A DNA stretch of 50,290 bases from Deltaproteobacteria bacterium. GTDB lineage: Bacteria > Desulfobacterota > Desulfobacteria > Desulfobacterales > G020354645. The notes below the pieces were generated by a model that worked only from the letters and a program-made list of their open reading frames with translations, had not been told where the DNA came from and made no database searches. Below, one piece after another: positions 1 through 8,877 of this stretch. The first letter of the stretch is position 1. The number at the start of each line of letters is the position of its first letter. The stretch covers positions 4,761,480 through 4,811,769 of the forward strand of contig CP070652.1 of NCBI GenBank assembly GCA_020354645.1, written 5' to 3'. Both the position numbers and the translations under genes were made by a program.

Positions 1-63
1 GCCAAATTGCTTAGAAAAACAAAGACTGGAGGCACAGGGTCAAAAAAACACCCCGACCCCTCA
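1..63. repeat. Family 1 inverted-repeat element, right end (truncated by window edge)
   Basis: This stretch is the reverse complement of 13262-13324 with one visible mismatch, and ends in CCCCGACCCCTCA. It is therefore one end of another copy of the small element seen whole at 13262-13444; the rest lies outside the window. The run of A before the CCCCGACCCC end is shared by the family. Confidence 0.85.
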
Positions 64-111
64 AATAAGTTACAAAATTCAACAATAGGTTTGAAAGTTA
101 TTCCTGGGACA
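64..111. repeat. Family 2 element remnant
   Basis: AATAAGTTACAAAAT and AGGTTTGAAAG match the left end of the 296-bp element at 36611, and TATTCCTGGGACA matches its right end, but the roughly 250 bp between them are missing. The left TGTCCC tip is replaced by the family 1 end at 1-63. This looks like an internally deleted family 2 copy interrupted by a family 1 element. Confidence 0.65.
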
Positions 112-174
112 TAGCATCTAGGCAACCGACGGTATCAATCTTTCTTTTTGGTGCCGGCGTGCCTGGTTTGGGGA

Positions 175-795
175 TCATAATGGGCGGCGTTTCAACACGC
201 CCAGCGTCTTGATCGTGGGGAGTTTCCGGAAAAGACCGGAAGCCCGAGCAAGATTGTAAATCTGATACGGTGCCTGACCACCTTTTTCCGGATCTTTGAA
301 GATATCATGGATCAGCAGATATCCTTCCGGCAGGATATGATCGACCCAGGCCTTATAGTCTGTATGGGCAGCCTTGAATGTGTGTCCGCCGTCGATAAAA
401 ACCAGGCTCAGCGGCGTTGCCCATTGGCGGGCGGCAACTTCTGAGCGGCACACCATCGGCACCACGGTTTCTTCGAGCCCGGCCATCTCAATGGTCCTGC
501 GGAATTCTTTGAATGTATCAACACGGTTTGTTTCAGAATCCACGAGCTCAGGGTCAAAATATTCCTGTCCGAGTTGTTGTTCCTCGGACCCCCGATGGTG
601 ATCAATTGAAAAAAGTATACTGTTGTTCTGTTTGCAGGCCGATCCCAAATAAACCGTAGATTTACCGCAGTAGCTGCCGATCTCCAAACAGGGACCCTGT
701 TTACTGGCGTCACTCGCAATGTCGTAAAGACATCGACCTTCAGCCTCGTCCAGAAATCCTTTAATGTTATCCAGTAGCTTTGGATCGGGAAACAT
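175..795 (-). CDS. Class I SAM-dependent methyltransferase (Methyltransf_24 type)
   Basis: A putative methyltransferase of unknown substrate. About 30 residues in, the sequence GPCLEIGSYCGKST is the glycine-rich SAM-binding loop (motif I), and LVFIDGGHTF is the acidic post-motif typical of the Methyltransf_24 group; HDIFKDP lies near the C terminus. These proteins are often tied to sugar or surface polysaccharide modification, but nothing nearby supports that here. The start is uncertain: the ATG at 795 gives 206 residues, while a TTG at 849 would add 18 unremarkable residues; neither has a clear ribosome binding site. The gene stands alone between repeat elements, with the peptide transporter operon on the same strand about 400 bp upstream of it in the transcription direction. 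Confidence 0.75.
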   Translation of the reverse strand: MFPDPKLLDNIKGFLDEAEGRCLYDIASDASKQGPCLEIGSYCGKSTVYLGSACKQNNSILFSIDHHRGSEEQQLGQEYFDPELVDSETNRVDTFKEFRRTIEMAGLEETVVPMVCRSEVAARQWATPLSLVFIDGGHTFKAAHTDYKAWVDHILPEGYLLIHDIFKDPEKGGQAPYQIYNLARASGLFRKLPTIKTLGVLKRRPL

Positions 796-890
796 GGGGT
801 AACAGTAAGATAAAGGAGGTAGTTTGTAAAAGATTATCGTGACCCTCAATAATATTAGCGCAACAGCCCGTGGAGTATTAAGTGCCCAGA

Positions 891-930
891 GTGAAGCTTT
901 CCGCCCCGAAAGGCGGGGCTTCCCGGAAAG
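891..930. repeat. Family 3 GC-rich hairpin repeat, copy 1
   Basis: GTGAAGCTTTCCGCCCCGAA followed by AGGCGGGGCTTCCCGG forms an imperfect hairpin (CCGCC/GGCGG core). Related copies lie at 1183-1216 and 6614-6654. Confidence 0.65.
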
Positions 931-950
931 GAAACTATCTATTTTAGATC

Positions 951-1163
951 AGGGGTCGGGGTATTTTTTTCACGGCAAGATGCCGGGATGTTGCCTGCCA
1001 AGCCTGACAGCGGCAACTGCCTTGCATTTTACTGCCGGCTAGTAAAAACGTTCACGCCAACAAGAACCGACGCCGTGTTTTGCCTTTCTCGGCGGCAATA
1101 GCCCTCTGCCCCTTGGAAGCACCGGGCGATGATCTTGTCGTGAAAAAAACACCCCGACCCCTT
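951..1163. repeat. Family 1 inverted-repeat element (213 bp)
   Basis: The element begins AGGGGTCGGGGT and ends ACCCCGACCCCTT. The terminal inverted repeat continues for about 30 bp with two or three mismatches, through a T-run and TCACGNCAAGAT. The interior has no credible ORF. It is flanked on both sides by family 3 hairpin copies. Together with them it accounts for most of the gene-free stretch 850-1244. Confidence 0.8.
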
Positions 1164-1182
1164 ATTTTTGATAGCCTCCCTT

Positions 1183-1216
1183 AACTCCGCCTTAAAAGGC
1201 GGGGCTTGCAGGGAAG
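1183..1216. repeat. Family 3 GC-rich hairpin repeat, copy 2
   Basis: AACTCCGCCTTAAAAGGCGG followed by GGCTTGCAGGGAAG resembles copy 3 at 6614-6654 in the same orientation; CCGCCTT/AAGGCGG is the stem. Confidence 0.6.
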
Positions 1217-1244
1217 CAAAACAGTTAAAAACAACCAATGGGGG

Positions 1245-2243
1245 TTAGAAGTTATTTTGAGACCCCGTATACAAGTAACAACTGGCATAATGATCTTCAC
1301 CCACTGATAATAATGGGGGCGGTTCGGTTGCACAGATTTCCATCGCATGAGGACAGCGATTACGGAAGCGGCAGCCACTGGGTAACTCATAAAGACTGGG
1401 TACAATACCCCTTATGATATTGAGTTTTGTTTTCCGCGGAATTTCGAGCCGGGGAATGGAATTAAGCAAGCCCTGGGTGTACGGATGCTGGGGGTTTTTA
1501 AACAACTCAAATGCTGAAGCGGTCTCAGCTACTTTCCCGGCATACATTACCACCACATCGTCACAAACCTCGGCGATGACACCCAGATCGTGAGTGATAA
1601 AAATGACGACCATGCCACTTTCGCGCTGCAAATCCTTTATGAGCTCCAAAATCTGGGCCTGAATCGTGACATCGAGCGCAGTCGTGGGTTCGTCGGCGAT
1701 TAAAATATCCGGTTTACAGGCAAGGGCAAGGGCGATCATCACCCGTTGGCGCATGCCGCCTGAGATTTGATGGGGATACTCTTCCATTCTCAGTTCAGGC
1801 TCGGGAATGCCGACTTTGTGAAGCAAGGCTATGGATTCATCCCGGATGTCCTGATCGGCCATACCTTGAAAATGAAGTTGAAAAATTTCACCAAGCTGTT
1901 TTCCGATTTTGTGAACCGGATTTAGCGACGTCATGGGTTCTTGAAATACCATCGAAATCCGTCTGCCCCGGATTTCGTGCATCCTGTCGGCCGGAAGCCC
2001 GAGGATATCGATGCCATCGAACAAAATTCTTCCGTTTTCAATAATACCAGTGGGTTTGGGCAGCAGCCGCATAACGGAAAGGGCGGTTACACTTTTACCG
2101 CAGCCGGATTCCCCGACGATACCGAGGGTCTGTCCTTTTTTTACTTCAAAGCTGACATCGTCGACCGCCCGAATCCGACCTTCTTCGGTATCAAAGGCCG
2201 TGACGAGATTTTCGACCTGTAGGATAACTTTATCGTTCGCCAT
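1245..2243 (-). CDS. Oligopeptide/dipeptide ABC transporter ATP-binding protein (OppD/DppD type)
   Basis: Cytoplasmic ATPase that powers peptide import through the two permeases encoded upstream. The 332 residues match the family. Walker A is GESGCGKS near residue 45, the signature is ISGGMRQR (a variant of LSGGQ), Walker B is [12 protein letters not shown], and the switch histidine is in THDLGV. The C-terminal extension carries [14 protein letters not shown] and a later cysteine, the cysteine cluster typical of OppD/DppD. It is the last gene of a minus-strand cluster: permease, permease, binding protein, ATPase. Most Opp/Dpp systems have two ATPases or a fused YejF-like one; only one is present here, so it may act as a homodimer or pair with the ATPase from the divergent cluster. 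Confidence 0.9.
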   Translation of the reverse strand: MANDKVILQVENLVTAFDTEEGRIRAVDDVSFEVKKGQTLGIVGESGCGKSVTALSVMRLLPKPTGIIENGRILFDGIDILGLPADRMHEIRGRRISMVFQEPMTSLNPVHKIGKQLGEIFQLHFQGMADQDIRDESIALLHKVGIPEPELRMEEYPHQISGGMRQRVMIALALACKPDILIADEPTTALDVTIQAQILELIKDLQRESGMVVIFITHDLGVIAEVCDDVVVMYAGKVAETASAFELFKNPQHPYTQGLLNSIPRLEIPRKTKLNIIRGIVPSLYELPSGCRFRNRCPHAMEICATEPPPLLSVGEDHYASCYLYTGSQNNF

Positions 2244-2279
2244 TTTTTAAAATCGTAGCGTAAAAATTCGGTCTACAAG

Positions 2280-4127
2280 TTAAGAATTTCGGTATGAGAA
2301 TTTCACATTTTCTAAAATCTTCATTTTGTAAGTTTCATCGATAATCGTCACCGGCTGCAATTTCTGTTTTTTCTTTTTCGCCATTTTAGTTTCTTCATGA
2401 AGCGCTTTGTCATACCAGAACAATCCTCCCGTATATGGGGCGAACGGATCAAAAAGTGTTTCCGAGTGTTTGGTGCCGGGAATTTTCGGCAAGCGCCACC
2501 AGCGCCAGTATGCCCGGCGGACATAAGGCACCATAAACGTTGGAACAAAAGCACCGATCTCGTGAATCTTTTCCTGGATTTGAAGTGAAAGCCGTATCCG
2601 TTCCTTTTGATCAAGTGAATCACGATATGTATCGATGAGTTTGTCCAGATCGGGATCATCCGTATTGGTAATATTGTTGGTTTGGGGTTTATGCGCATTT
2701 GCGGAATGATAGTGTTGCCAAAAGGCCGGCCGCAAACCCGTACCCCAGCCGCTCCACGCCACGTCGTGCTTTTTCTCTAAGACTTTTTTGTAGTCAGCGG
2801 ACGGATCCAATTTTTGAAGCCTTAGTTCGATACCGGCCTTCTTGGCTTCTTCTTTCAAAACAACCAGCCTGGGTGTGTGATCCGCAAAACTATAAGTCAC
2901 TTCAACTGAATACCGCATTCCGTTTTTAGTCCAGATACCGTCCGGACCGCGTTTCCAGCCGGCTTTTTTCATGTGAATGTCAACTTTTTCCAGATCAAAC
3001 CGTCTGGCTCTGATGTTGTTATTTGAATACAATCCATAACCCACGTAGTGTTGTTCAAGCCTGAAATAATCGTTACGAAGCACTTTCTCGATCACCTTCT
3101 GAACATTCATGGCATGGGCAAAGGCGTAACGGACATTTTTATCTTTGAAAATCTCCCGGTCCTGGTTGAGCCACAGCCCCATGGACGGCTGTTGGGTATC
3201 GTTGAAAAACCACATTCTGTGAACATATCCGTTTTCAATCACCGGGGTTTTGCTCTTAACATGCCAGTAGTTGGGAAATGTGATATTGAATACTTCAAGC
3301 CTGGCCTTTTTGAAATACTCCCACATCAGGTTGAAATCCCTGATCACGTTAAACACCACGGTATCAACATTGAACCTGTGTTTAAAATACCGCAGATCCT
3401 GCGCCCACCAGTCCTTTTTGCGCTGGAACTTGATATATTTGCCTTTTTTAAAACCATGTATCTGATAGGGTCCGGTATTGGGTACAATTTCCCAGTTATA
3501 TTTACGAACAAAATCATTATCGAGTTCACTGTAAAAATGTCTTGGAATGGGTCCAATAGGAATTTTCAAATGCAAATCCGGTTGGGCCTTTGTGCCCACG
3601 ATCGCCAGGGTATAATCATCATAGACGATAACTTTATCGATTTCCCTGGTGTAATAATCATTGTACCAGGGTGCGATGATGTGCTTGGATCGCATAAAGT
3701 CTAATGTATATGTGAAATCATGTGACGTCACGGGATGACCATCGGACCAGCGCGCATTTTTATTGAGCTTAAAATACATGGTTTTTTTATCCTGGCCGAA
3801 AGCCCAGTGTGTTGCCAGCTCGGGAATAATATTCTCGGTGTTGGGGTGAATTCCAATCAAGCTTAATTGATTGTCTAGAATCGCACTTCTAAAACCGCTG
3901 TTCGAATCCGGCCCGACAACCCTGAAGGTTAACGGAAAACTTAAAATGGCGCTTTTAAATATTCCGCCCTTTTTGGCTTCCGGCGAAGCGAAGATCGGGT
4001 CAGATTCATTGGTAAGCCACTTGATATCTTTGGGCAGTTCAGGGACTGCAGCGGCATGGTCGGGTATCAAATTTATCGCCAGCAAAACAATACCCATCCA
4101 AAAAAATGACTTGCAGAAGTTTTTCAT
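2280..4127 (-). CDS. Extracellular peptide-binding protein, family 5 (YejA-like)
   Basis: Periplasmic solute-binding protein that would deliver peptides to the permease pair encoded just upstream. The first 27 residues are a signal peptide (two lysine/cysteine-containing residues, then a hydrophobic stretch, ending HAAA). The body carries family 5 landmarks: ELATHWAFGQDKKTMYFKL, WSDGHPVTSHDF and NTGPYQIHGFKKG. The 615-residue length fits the longer YejA subgroup better than the ~530-residue OppA/DppA group. It sits 198 bp downstream of the permease gene and 36 bp upstream of the ATPase gene. The substrate cannot be read from sequence; oligopeptides are the default for this group. Confidence 0.88.
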   Translation of the reverse strand: MKNFCKSFFWMGIVLLAINLIPDHAAAVPELPKDIKWLTNESDPIFASPEAKKGGIFKSAILSFPLTFRVVGPDSNSGFRSAILDNQLSLIGIHPNTENIIPELATHWAFGQDKKTMYFKLNKNARWSDGHPVTSHDFTYTLDFMRSKHIIAPWYNDYYTREIDKVIVYDDYTLAIVGTKAQPDLHLKIPIGPIPRHFYSELDNDFVRKYNWEIVPNTGPYQIHGFKKGKYIKFQRKKDWWAQDLRYFKHRFNVDTVVFNVIRDFNLMWEYFKKARLEVFNITFPNYWHVKSKTPVIENGYVHRMWFFNDTQQPSMGLWLNQDREIFKDKNVRYAFAHAMNVQKVIEKVLRNDYFRLEQHYVGYGLYSNNNIRARRFDLEKVDIHMKKAGWKRGPDGIWTKNGMRYSVEVTYSFADHTPRLVVLKEEAKKAGIELRLQKLDPSADYKKVLEKKHDVAWSGWGTGLRPAFWQHYHSANAHKPQTNNITNTDDPDLDKLIDTYRDSLDQKERIRLSLQIQEKIHEIGAFVPTFMVPYVRRAYWRWWRLPKIPGTKHSETLFDPFAPYTGGLFWYDKALHEETKMAKKKKQKLQPVTIIDETYKMKILENVKFSYRNS

Positions 4128-4325
4128 TTTATATCCTTTCCGATATCAGTACTGAGATCAAAACGGCTGTATTATTTTAAGGAAAAATTCTAAGGCCCTA
4201 ACGTATTCCGGGATGCGGCCATCTCATTATTCCAATGCGCCATTCCGCCACCATGCCGAAAAAGTAGTATTATCTGCAGGGACCCAATAGCTTTCCCGGA
4301 TGGTATTGAATGAGGCATTGAGTTT

Positions 4326-5384
4326 TCACTCGTACGTCGTATGCAGCTTTGGATCAAAGGCTTCCCGGACCGCTTCCCCAATAAATGTAACGATGATTAA
4401 GGTAATTGTCATGGCTGCAATCACCGCAGCGGATATCCACCATGCATCCAGATTGGCCCAGCCCTGTTGCAGCAGTTCACCCCAGCTGGGAGTCGGCGGC
4501 GGCAGTCCAAAACCGAGATAATCCAATGAAGTTAAGGCCACGATTCCGGCCGAGACCGAAAAGGGTGCAAAGGTCACAATAATTGCGATGGTATTGGGGA
4601 TGATATGTTTAAAGATTATCCTGGTGTTGGAGGCTCCCAGAGCCCTGGCTGCCATAACATACTCCCTGGCCCGTTCCTTGTATGTAACCGTTCGCATGGT
4701 CCAGGTGATTCCGATCCAGCCGAAACAGGCCATTATCAAAATCAACATGAAAAAATTCGGCACAATGATCGAAGAGATAATGATGATCACATAAAGAAAC
4801 GGCACGTTGGACCAGATCTCGATAATCCGTTGAAAGAAAAGGTCGAATTTGCCGCCCCAATATCCCATGGCACTGCCGATACTAACACCAATGGTATAAT
4901 TCACAACTAACAGCGCCAGCGAAAAGAATATCGCGATCCTGAAACCATAAACCAGGCGGGCGGCAACGTCTCTGCCGATTGCATCCGTGCCCAGATAGTG
5001 CCGGTCTTTTATAGATGGCGCAAAGGGCGGGTAGCGGTCTTCTCTGAGATCATTCTCGTAGGCATTGAACGGAACAAAGGGCATGATCACCCAGTTACCG
5101 CTGCCGTCAACCGCAAATCGCAGTGCCAGCTGCCGGTAATTGGTCTCATAGTCATAATCCAACCCAAAGGTTTTACCGGGAAGAATTTGTCCATAAGTTG
5201 GAAAGTAATACTCCCCCTCATAGTGTACCATGAGGGCGCGATTATTGACGAAAAGTTCGGCAAACATGGAGAAAAAAAACAAAAGCAGAAAAACGACGGA
5301 AGAATAATATCCCCGCTTGATCGATTTAAATCGTCTGATCTTTTTCAGGGTCAGCGAATTTATTTTCATTATTTTATGTATCAT
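4326..5384 (-). CDS. Peptide ABC transporter permease (YejE/DppC type)
   Basis: Inner-membrane permease subunit. A first transmembrane segment lies near residues 25-45, followed by a long periplasmic loop with HYLGTDAIGRDVAARLVYG, the DppC-type motif preceding the permease core. The EAA loop that contacts the ATPase reads EYVMAARALGASNTRIIFKH. The protein ends with GEAVREAFDPKL, typical of this subunit. Its start overlaps the stop of the upstream permease gene by 4 bp, indicating translational coupling. The extended loop between the first segment and the core is characteristic of the Yej-type C subunit. Confidence 0.9.
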   Translation of the reverse strand: MIHKIMKINSLTLKKIRRFKSIKRGYYSSVVFLLLFFFSMFAELFVNNRALMVHYEGEYYFPTYGQILPGKTFGLDYDYETNYRQLALRFAVDGSGNWVIMPFVPFNAYENDLREDRYPPFAPSIKDRHYLGTDAIGRDVAARLVYGFRIAIFFSLALLVVNYTIGVSIGSAMGYWGGKFDLFFQRIIEIWSNVPFLYVIIIISSIIVPNFFMLILIMACFGWIGITWTMRTVTYKERAREYVMAARALGASNTRIIFKHIIPNTIAIIVTFAPFSVSAGIVALTSLDYLGFGLPPPTPSWGELLQQGWANLDAWWISAAVIAAMTITLIIVTFIGEAVREAFDPKLHTTYE

Positions 5385-6412
5385 TCAAATTTCACTCTCG
5401 GATCTACAATTGCAACGCATATATCCGATAGAATGTTTCCGATCATAAAAAGCAAAGAAGATATCACCAGTATTCCCATAACTACCGGATAATCACGTTC
5501 GACGACGGATTCATAGCCCAGCAGCCCCATTCCGTTTATATTGAACACTTTTTCGATCAGAAAAGATCCCGAGAGAATAATTGAAATATTATTCCCGAAA
5601 CTGGTGGCAATGGGAATCAGGCTGTTTCTGAAGGCATGCTTAAACACAGCATTCTTGAAGGAAAGCCCTTTGGCTATGGCTGTTCGAACATAATCGGCGG
5701 CTAAATTGTCCATGAGGGTATTTTTCATCAGAAAGGTCATGACGGTGAAAGAACCGAACACATAAGCCAACAGCGGAAGTATCGTGTGCCAGATGATATC
5801 TTTCAGCTTGCCGAATAACGTAAGCGCCTCAAAATCTTCACCGACCAGACCGCCAAGGGGAAATATTTCCCAGTAAGAGGCAAAAAAAACCAGCATCAGA
5901 ACCCCCACCACCCAGCCCGGAATGGCGTAGCCGATAAAAACGGTAATTGAAGAGAGGTTGTCAAAATAAGACTTATGTTTGATGGCCTTGGCAATGCCAA
6001 GCGGGATGCAGATACTGTAAACAAGGATCAAAGAGAGGATTCCAAAATACAGCGATATGGGAATTCTTTCACGGATCATGCTCCAAACGGAATCGTAATA
6101 ACGGGTCGACACCCCGAGGTCGCCGCGCAGCACTTTACCCAACCATAGGAAGTAACTAACGATAAGCGGCTTGTCGAAACCATAGTATTTCTTGAGTTCC
6201 TCGATTTGATCTGCAGAAAGCGGCTGAGTTTGATCCGCGGCCGATAGAGCGCCGGGACCGGCACCTTCCCCCAATTGCATCTGTCTGGCCTGGGCGATGA
6301 TCCGCTCAATCGGACCACCCGGAACAAAGCGGGTAATGGTGAACACCATGATGGTGATTCCAATAAAAGTCGGTATAATCAGAAGAAAGCGTCGAATAAA
6401 ATAGGCGGTCAC
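5381..6412 (-). CDS. Peptide ABC transporter permease (YejB/DppB type)
   Basis: Inner-membrane permease subunit and first gene of the minus-strand transporter operon. It begins with the N-terminal helix typical of DppB (RRFLLIIPTFIGITIMVFTI), then FVPGGPIERI, a periplasmic segment containing YGFDKPLIVSY, and a core ending DPRVKFE. The EAA loop reads VRTAIAKGLSFKNAVFKHAF. The polar insert around residues 38-60 is also seen in Yej-type B subunits. Promoter elements were not assigned with confidence in the divergent spacer 6413-6718. Confidence 0.9.
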   Translation of the reverse strand: MTAYFIRRFLLIIPTFIGITIMVFTITRFVPGGPIERIIAQARQMQLGEGAGPGALSAADQTQPLSADQIEELKKYYGFDKPLIVSYFLWLGKVLRGDLGVSTRYYDSVWSMIRERIPISLYFGILSLILVYSICIPLGIAKAIKHKSYFDNLSSITVFIGYAIPGWVVGVLMLVFFASYWEIFPLGGLVGEDFEALTLFGKLKDIIWHTILPLLAYVFGSFTVMTFLMKNTLMDNLAADYVRTAIAKGLSFKNAVFKHAFRNSLIPIATSFGNNISIILSGSFLIEKVFNINGMGLLGYESVVERDYPVVMGILVISSLLFMIGNILSDICVAIVDPRVKFE

Positions 6413-6613
6413 TCTTTACCTCGACAATCTTGTGTCCAAATATGCCATAATGGCTTGATCATTGATAAATTTTTTTGATTACCTTTATTATTTGAATATT
6501 AAACCACCCGCCTATTTTTTTCAAGAAGCCCAAAGAACATCCATATCATAATTCCTTGACTCTAAAATATTAAATTCATATGTTTAGTGACTATTATTTG
6601 ATAACAAACCATA

Positions 6614-6654
6614 GTGAAGCTCCCCGCCCTTAAGGGCGGGGCTCGCAGGGAAGT
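6614..6654. repeat. Family 3 GC-rich hairpin repeat, copy 3
   Basis: GTGAAGCTCCCCGCCCTTAA followed by GGGCGGGGCTCGCAGGG contains the perfect palindrome CCCCGCCCTTAAGGGCGGGG. It lies in the spacer between the two divergent peptide transporters and is in frame with the downstream binding protein gene, so its GTG could be mistaken for the start codon. Nothing else is assigned in the spacer 6413-6718. Confidence 0.7.
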
Positions 6655-6718
6655 GAACCGGTCAACTAAACGCGCAAGATCAGCCGCGCGCAGGTGTGTT
6701 CTAAAGAAAATTTCTCCG

Positions 6719-8869
6719 ATGACGATCCGACGCATTCTCATATTCGCACCCCTACTCATCATCATCATTTTGCTCCAATCCTATTTCTGGGTGCCCACTT
6801 ATGAACAACAGACCAGGGGCAATCCTAACCGTCTCGATGATTACATTTTTGCTTCCGGAGGGGATGCCAGCATCCTGAACCCCGTTCTTTCAGCAGATGT
6901 TCCCAGCAGTCGTGTCGAAAACCTGGTCTTTGACAGCCTGATTGACCTGGATGCGGAATTACGCTATCGCGGACGGCTTGCAACTGGATGGCAGATCTAT
7001 GAGGAGGCCTATTTTTATGTAAACCCATCCGCCCGGATCCCGGGTCTGGATGTGACCGTACCCCAGGCAATTGTCGACTTGATTCTAGATGCAAAACAAG
7101 ACAGCAGAAAAACCGATCGAGAACTGCAGGACTCTCTGGATAACATCAAAAATATTTTGGTGCAGCCGCCACGCAATTTTTCCGAAATCAGGGAGGTCAA
7201 ATTAGAAAAAACGACGGAAGAGAAAAGAGTGATAAAATTTGAGGTGACGGCACCGGCCCGGATTAAGATGGTCCTGAACCGGGTGGACCAGGAACTTTTC
7301 ACTAACCTGGGCCGTCTTCTGGGCCATGATTATTTTTCATCTTTTCACGGTGAGTACTACGTGAGCTCGGACGTTCCGCTGGGAAACCAAAGATTGAGAG
7401 CGCAGGCCCAAGAGATTCTTCCGGCAACAGAGCACAATCCGGTTATTGAGTTTCATCTAAGACCCGGCGTCAAATTTCATGACGGCCATATTTTTGATGC
7501 ATACGATGTCCGTTTTACCTATCAAGCGCTCATGAATCCGAAAAACCTGTCACCCCGCATTGCGGACTTCGAGCCGGTCAAGTCCGTCGCGGTGATTGAT
7601 CCACTCACTGTTCGCATTGTCTATAAACGACTGTATTCTCCTGCTCTTGGTACTTGGAGCATGGGCATACTTCCCGAACACCTGCTTAACTCGCAAGCAT
7701 TGGTAAAAGAAGCGATTCGCTTTAACAAAGACCCGGGCACCTTTACGATGCGAGATAGTCGTCTGATTCGAAATCCTACCGGGTGCGGACCTTTTGTATT
7801 TCGTCAGTGGAAATCTGATCAGCACATTATCCTGGATCGTTTTGATGATTACTGGGAGGGGCCTCCCAATTACAAAAGGTATATTTATCGCATCATACCT
7901 GATATCTTAACTCAGGAAATGGAATTCTATGCCGGCACCATAGATAGTTACGGCAACCCTCTCGGCGGCATTCCGCCTCACCAAGTTCAACGCCTGAAAA
8001 ACGATCCAAGGTATCAAAATTTCTCTGGAACCTCTTTAAGCTACACTTATATCGGCTATAACATGCGACGAAAACCCTTTGATGACCGACGCGTAAGAAG
8101 GGCTTTGGGCATGGCGATCGATGTGGACAAGATCATTAAGTATGTGCTCTATAATCAAGGAGAAAGAACCACGGGACCTTTTGCCAAACAGACTGATTTT
8201 TATAATCACCGGATTAAAGCTCTTACTTATGATCCGCAAAGGGCTCTAAAATTGTTGAAAGAGGTGGGTTGGAAACGTAATAGCGCGGGGTGGTTGGAGA
8301 AAGATGGAAAAAAATTCCAATTCACCCTCATTACCAACAGCGGCAATGATATTCGAAAAGCGATTCTTGCAATCGCACAGGACGCCTGGAAACAGATCGG
8401 CATTGATGTCCGAACTGATCTCCTGGAGTGGTCCGTATTTATTCAGGAGCGTGTGGACAAAGCGGATTTTGATGTCCTGATCCTCGGTTGGACGACACCC
8501 ATTAATCCCGACCCATACCAAGTTTGGCACTCCAGCCAGACCCATCCCTATCAACTAAACTTTGTGGGGTTTCAAAACAAGCAAGCCGATGAGCTCATTA
8601 TCAAGATTCGACAGGAATATGATCATGGCAAGCAGGTTGAATATTGTCAAAGATTTCATGAACTTATTGCCCGGGAACAGCCGTATACTTTTTTATATGT
8701 CCCAAAGTGGACAGCAATTTTGGACAAGCGAATCGTCATAAAAGAACAAGGGGCTGACGGAAAGGTGAGATATAAAAAGATCGAGCCAACCAAAACCGGC
8801 GATTACACGTTTCATTTCAACAAATGGATCAAACTCCCTGATGAACCTTTATTTTTGAATGAGGGCTAA
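6719..8869 (+). CDS. Large extracellular solute-binding protein, family 5
   Basis: Peptide-type binding protein for the plus-strand ABC transporter. The ATG at 6719 is preferred because it directly precedes a hydrophobic N-terminal anchor (residues about 5-24), whereas the upstream in-frame GTG lies in a repeat hairpin. No lipobox cysteine is visible, so the protein may be membrane-anchored or cleaved by signal peptidase I. Family landmarks are FASGGDASILNPV, the RLATGW segment, FHLRPGVKFHDGH, TGCGPFVFRQW and RVRRALGMAIDVDKI. The 716 residues are well above the usual 520-600 because about 150 residues (roughly 92-240) intervene between RLATGW and FHLRPGVKFHDG, which are normally separated by only about ten. 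The insert is polar and unrecognised. Confidence 0.87.
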   Translation: MTIRRILIFAPLLIIIILLQSYFWVPTYEQQTRGNPNRLDDYIFASGGDASILNPVLSADVPSSRVENLVFDSLIDLDAELRYRGRLATGWQIYEEAYFYVNPSARIPGLDVTVPQAIVDLILDAKQDSRKTDRELQDSLDNIKNILVQPPRNFSEIREVKLEKTTEEKRVIKFEVTAPARIKMVLNRVDQELFTNLGRLLGHDYFSSFHGEYYVSSDVPLGNQRLRAQAQEILPATEHNPVIEFHLRPGVKFHDGHIFDAYDVRFTYQALMNPKNLSPRIADFEPVKSVAVIDPLTVRIVYKRLYSPALGTWSMGILPEHLLNSQALVKEAIRFNKDPGTFTMRDSRLIRNPTGCGPFVFRQWKSDQHIILDRFDDYWEGPPNYKRYIYRIIPDILTQEMEFYAGTIDSYGNPLGGIPPHQVQRLKNDPRYQNFSGTSLSYTYIGYNMRRKPFDDRRVRRALGMAIDVDKIIKYVLYNQGERTTGPFAKQTDFYNHRIKALTYDPQRALKLLKEVGWKRNSAGWLEKDGKKFQFTLITNSGNDIRKAILAIAQDAWKQIGIDVRTDLLEWSVFIQERVDKADFDVLILGWTTPINPDPYQVWHSSQTHPYQLNFVGFQNKQADELIIKIRQEYDHGKQVEYCQRFHELIAREQPYTFLYVPKWTAILDKRIVIKEQGADGKVRYKKIEPTKTGDYTFHFNKWIKLPDEPLFLNEG

Positions 8870-8877
8870 TAACCTAT

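Noticed and set aside
839..1042. A 67-codon plus-strand frame near the left end.
   Set aside because: It consists of family 3 and family 1 repeat sequence, with no ribosome binding site and no recognisable protein.
3048..3704. A 218-codon frame opposite the YejA-like gene.
   Set aside because: It is the mirror of a clear coding sequence on the other strand.
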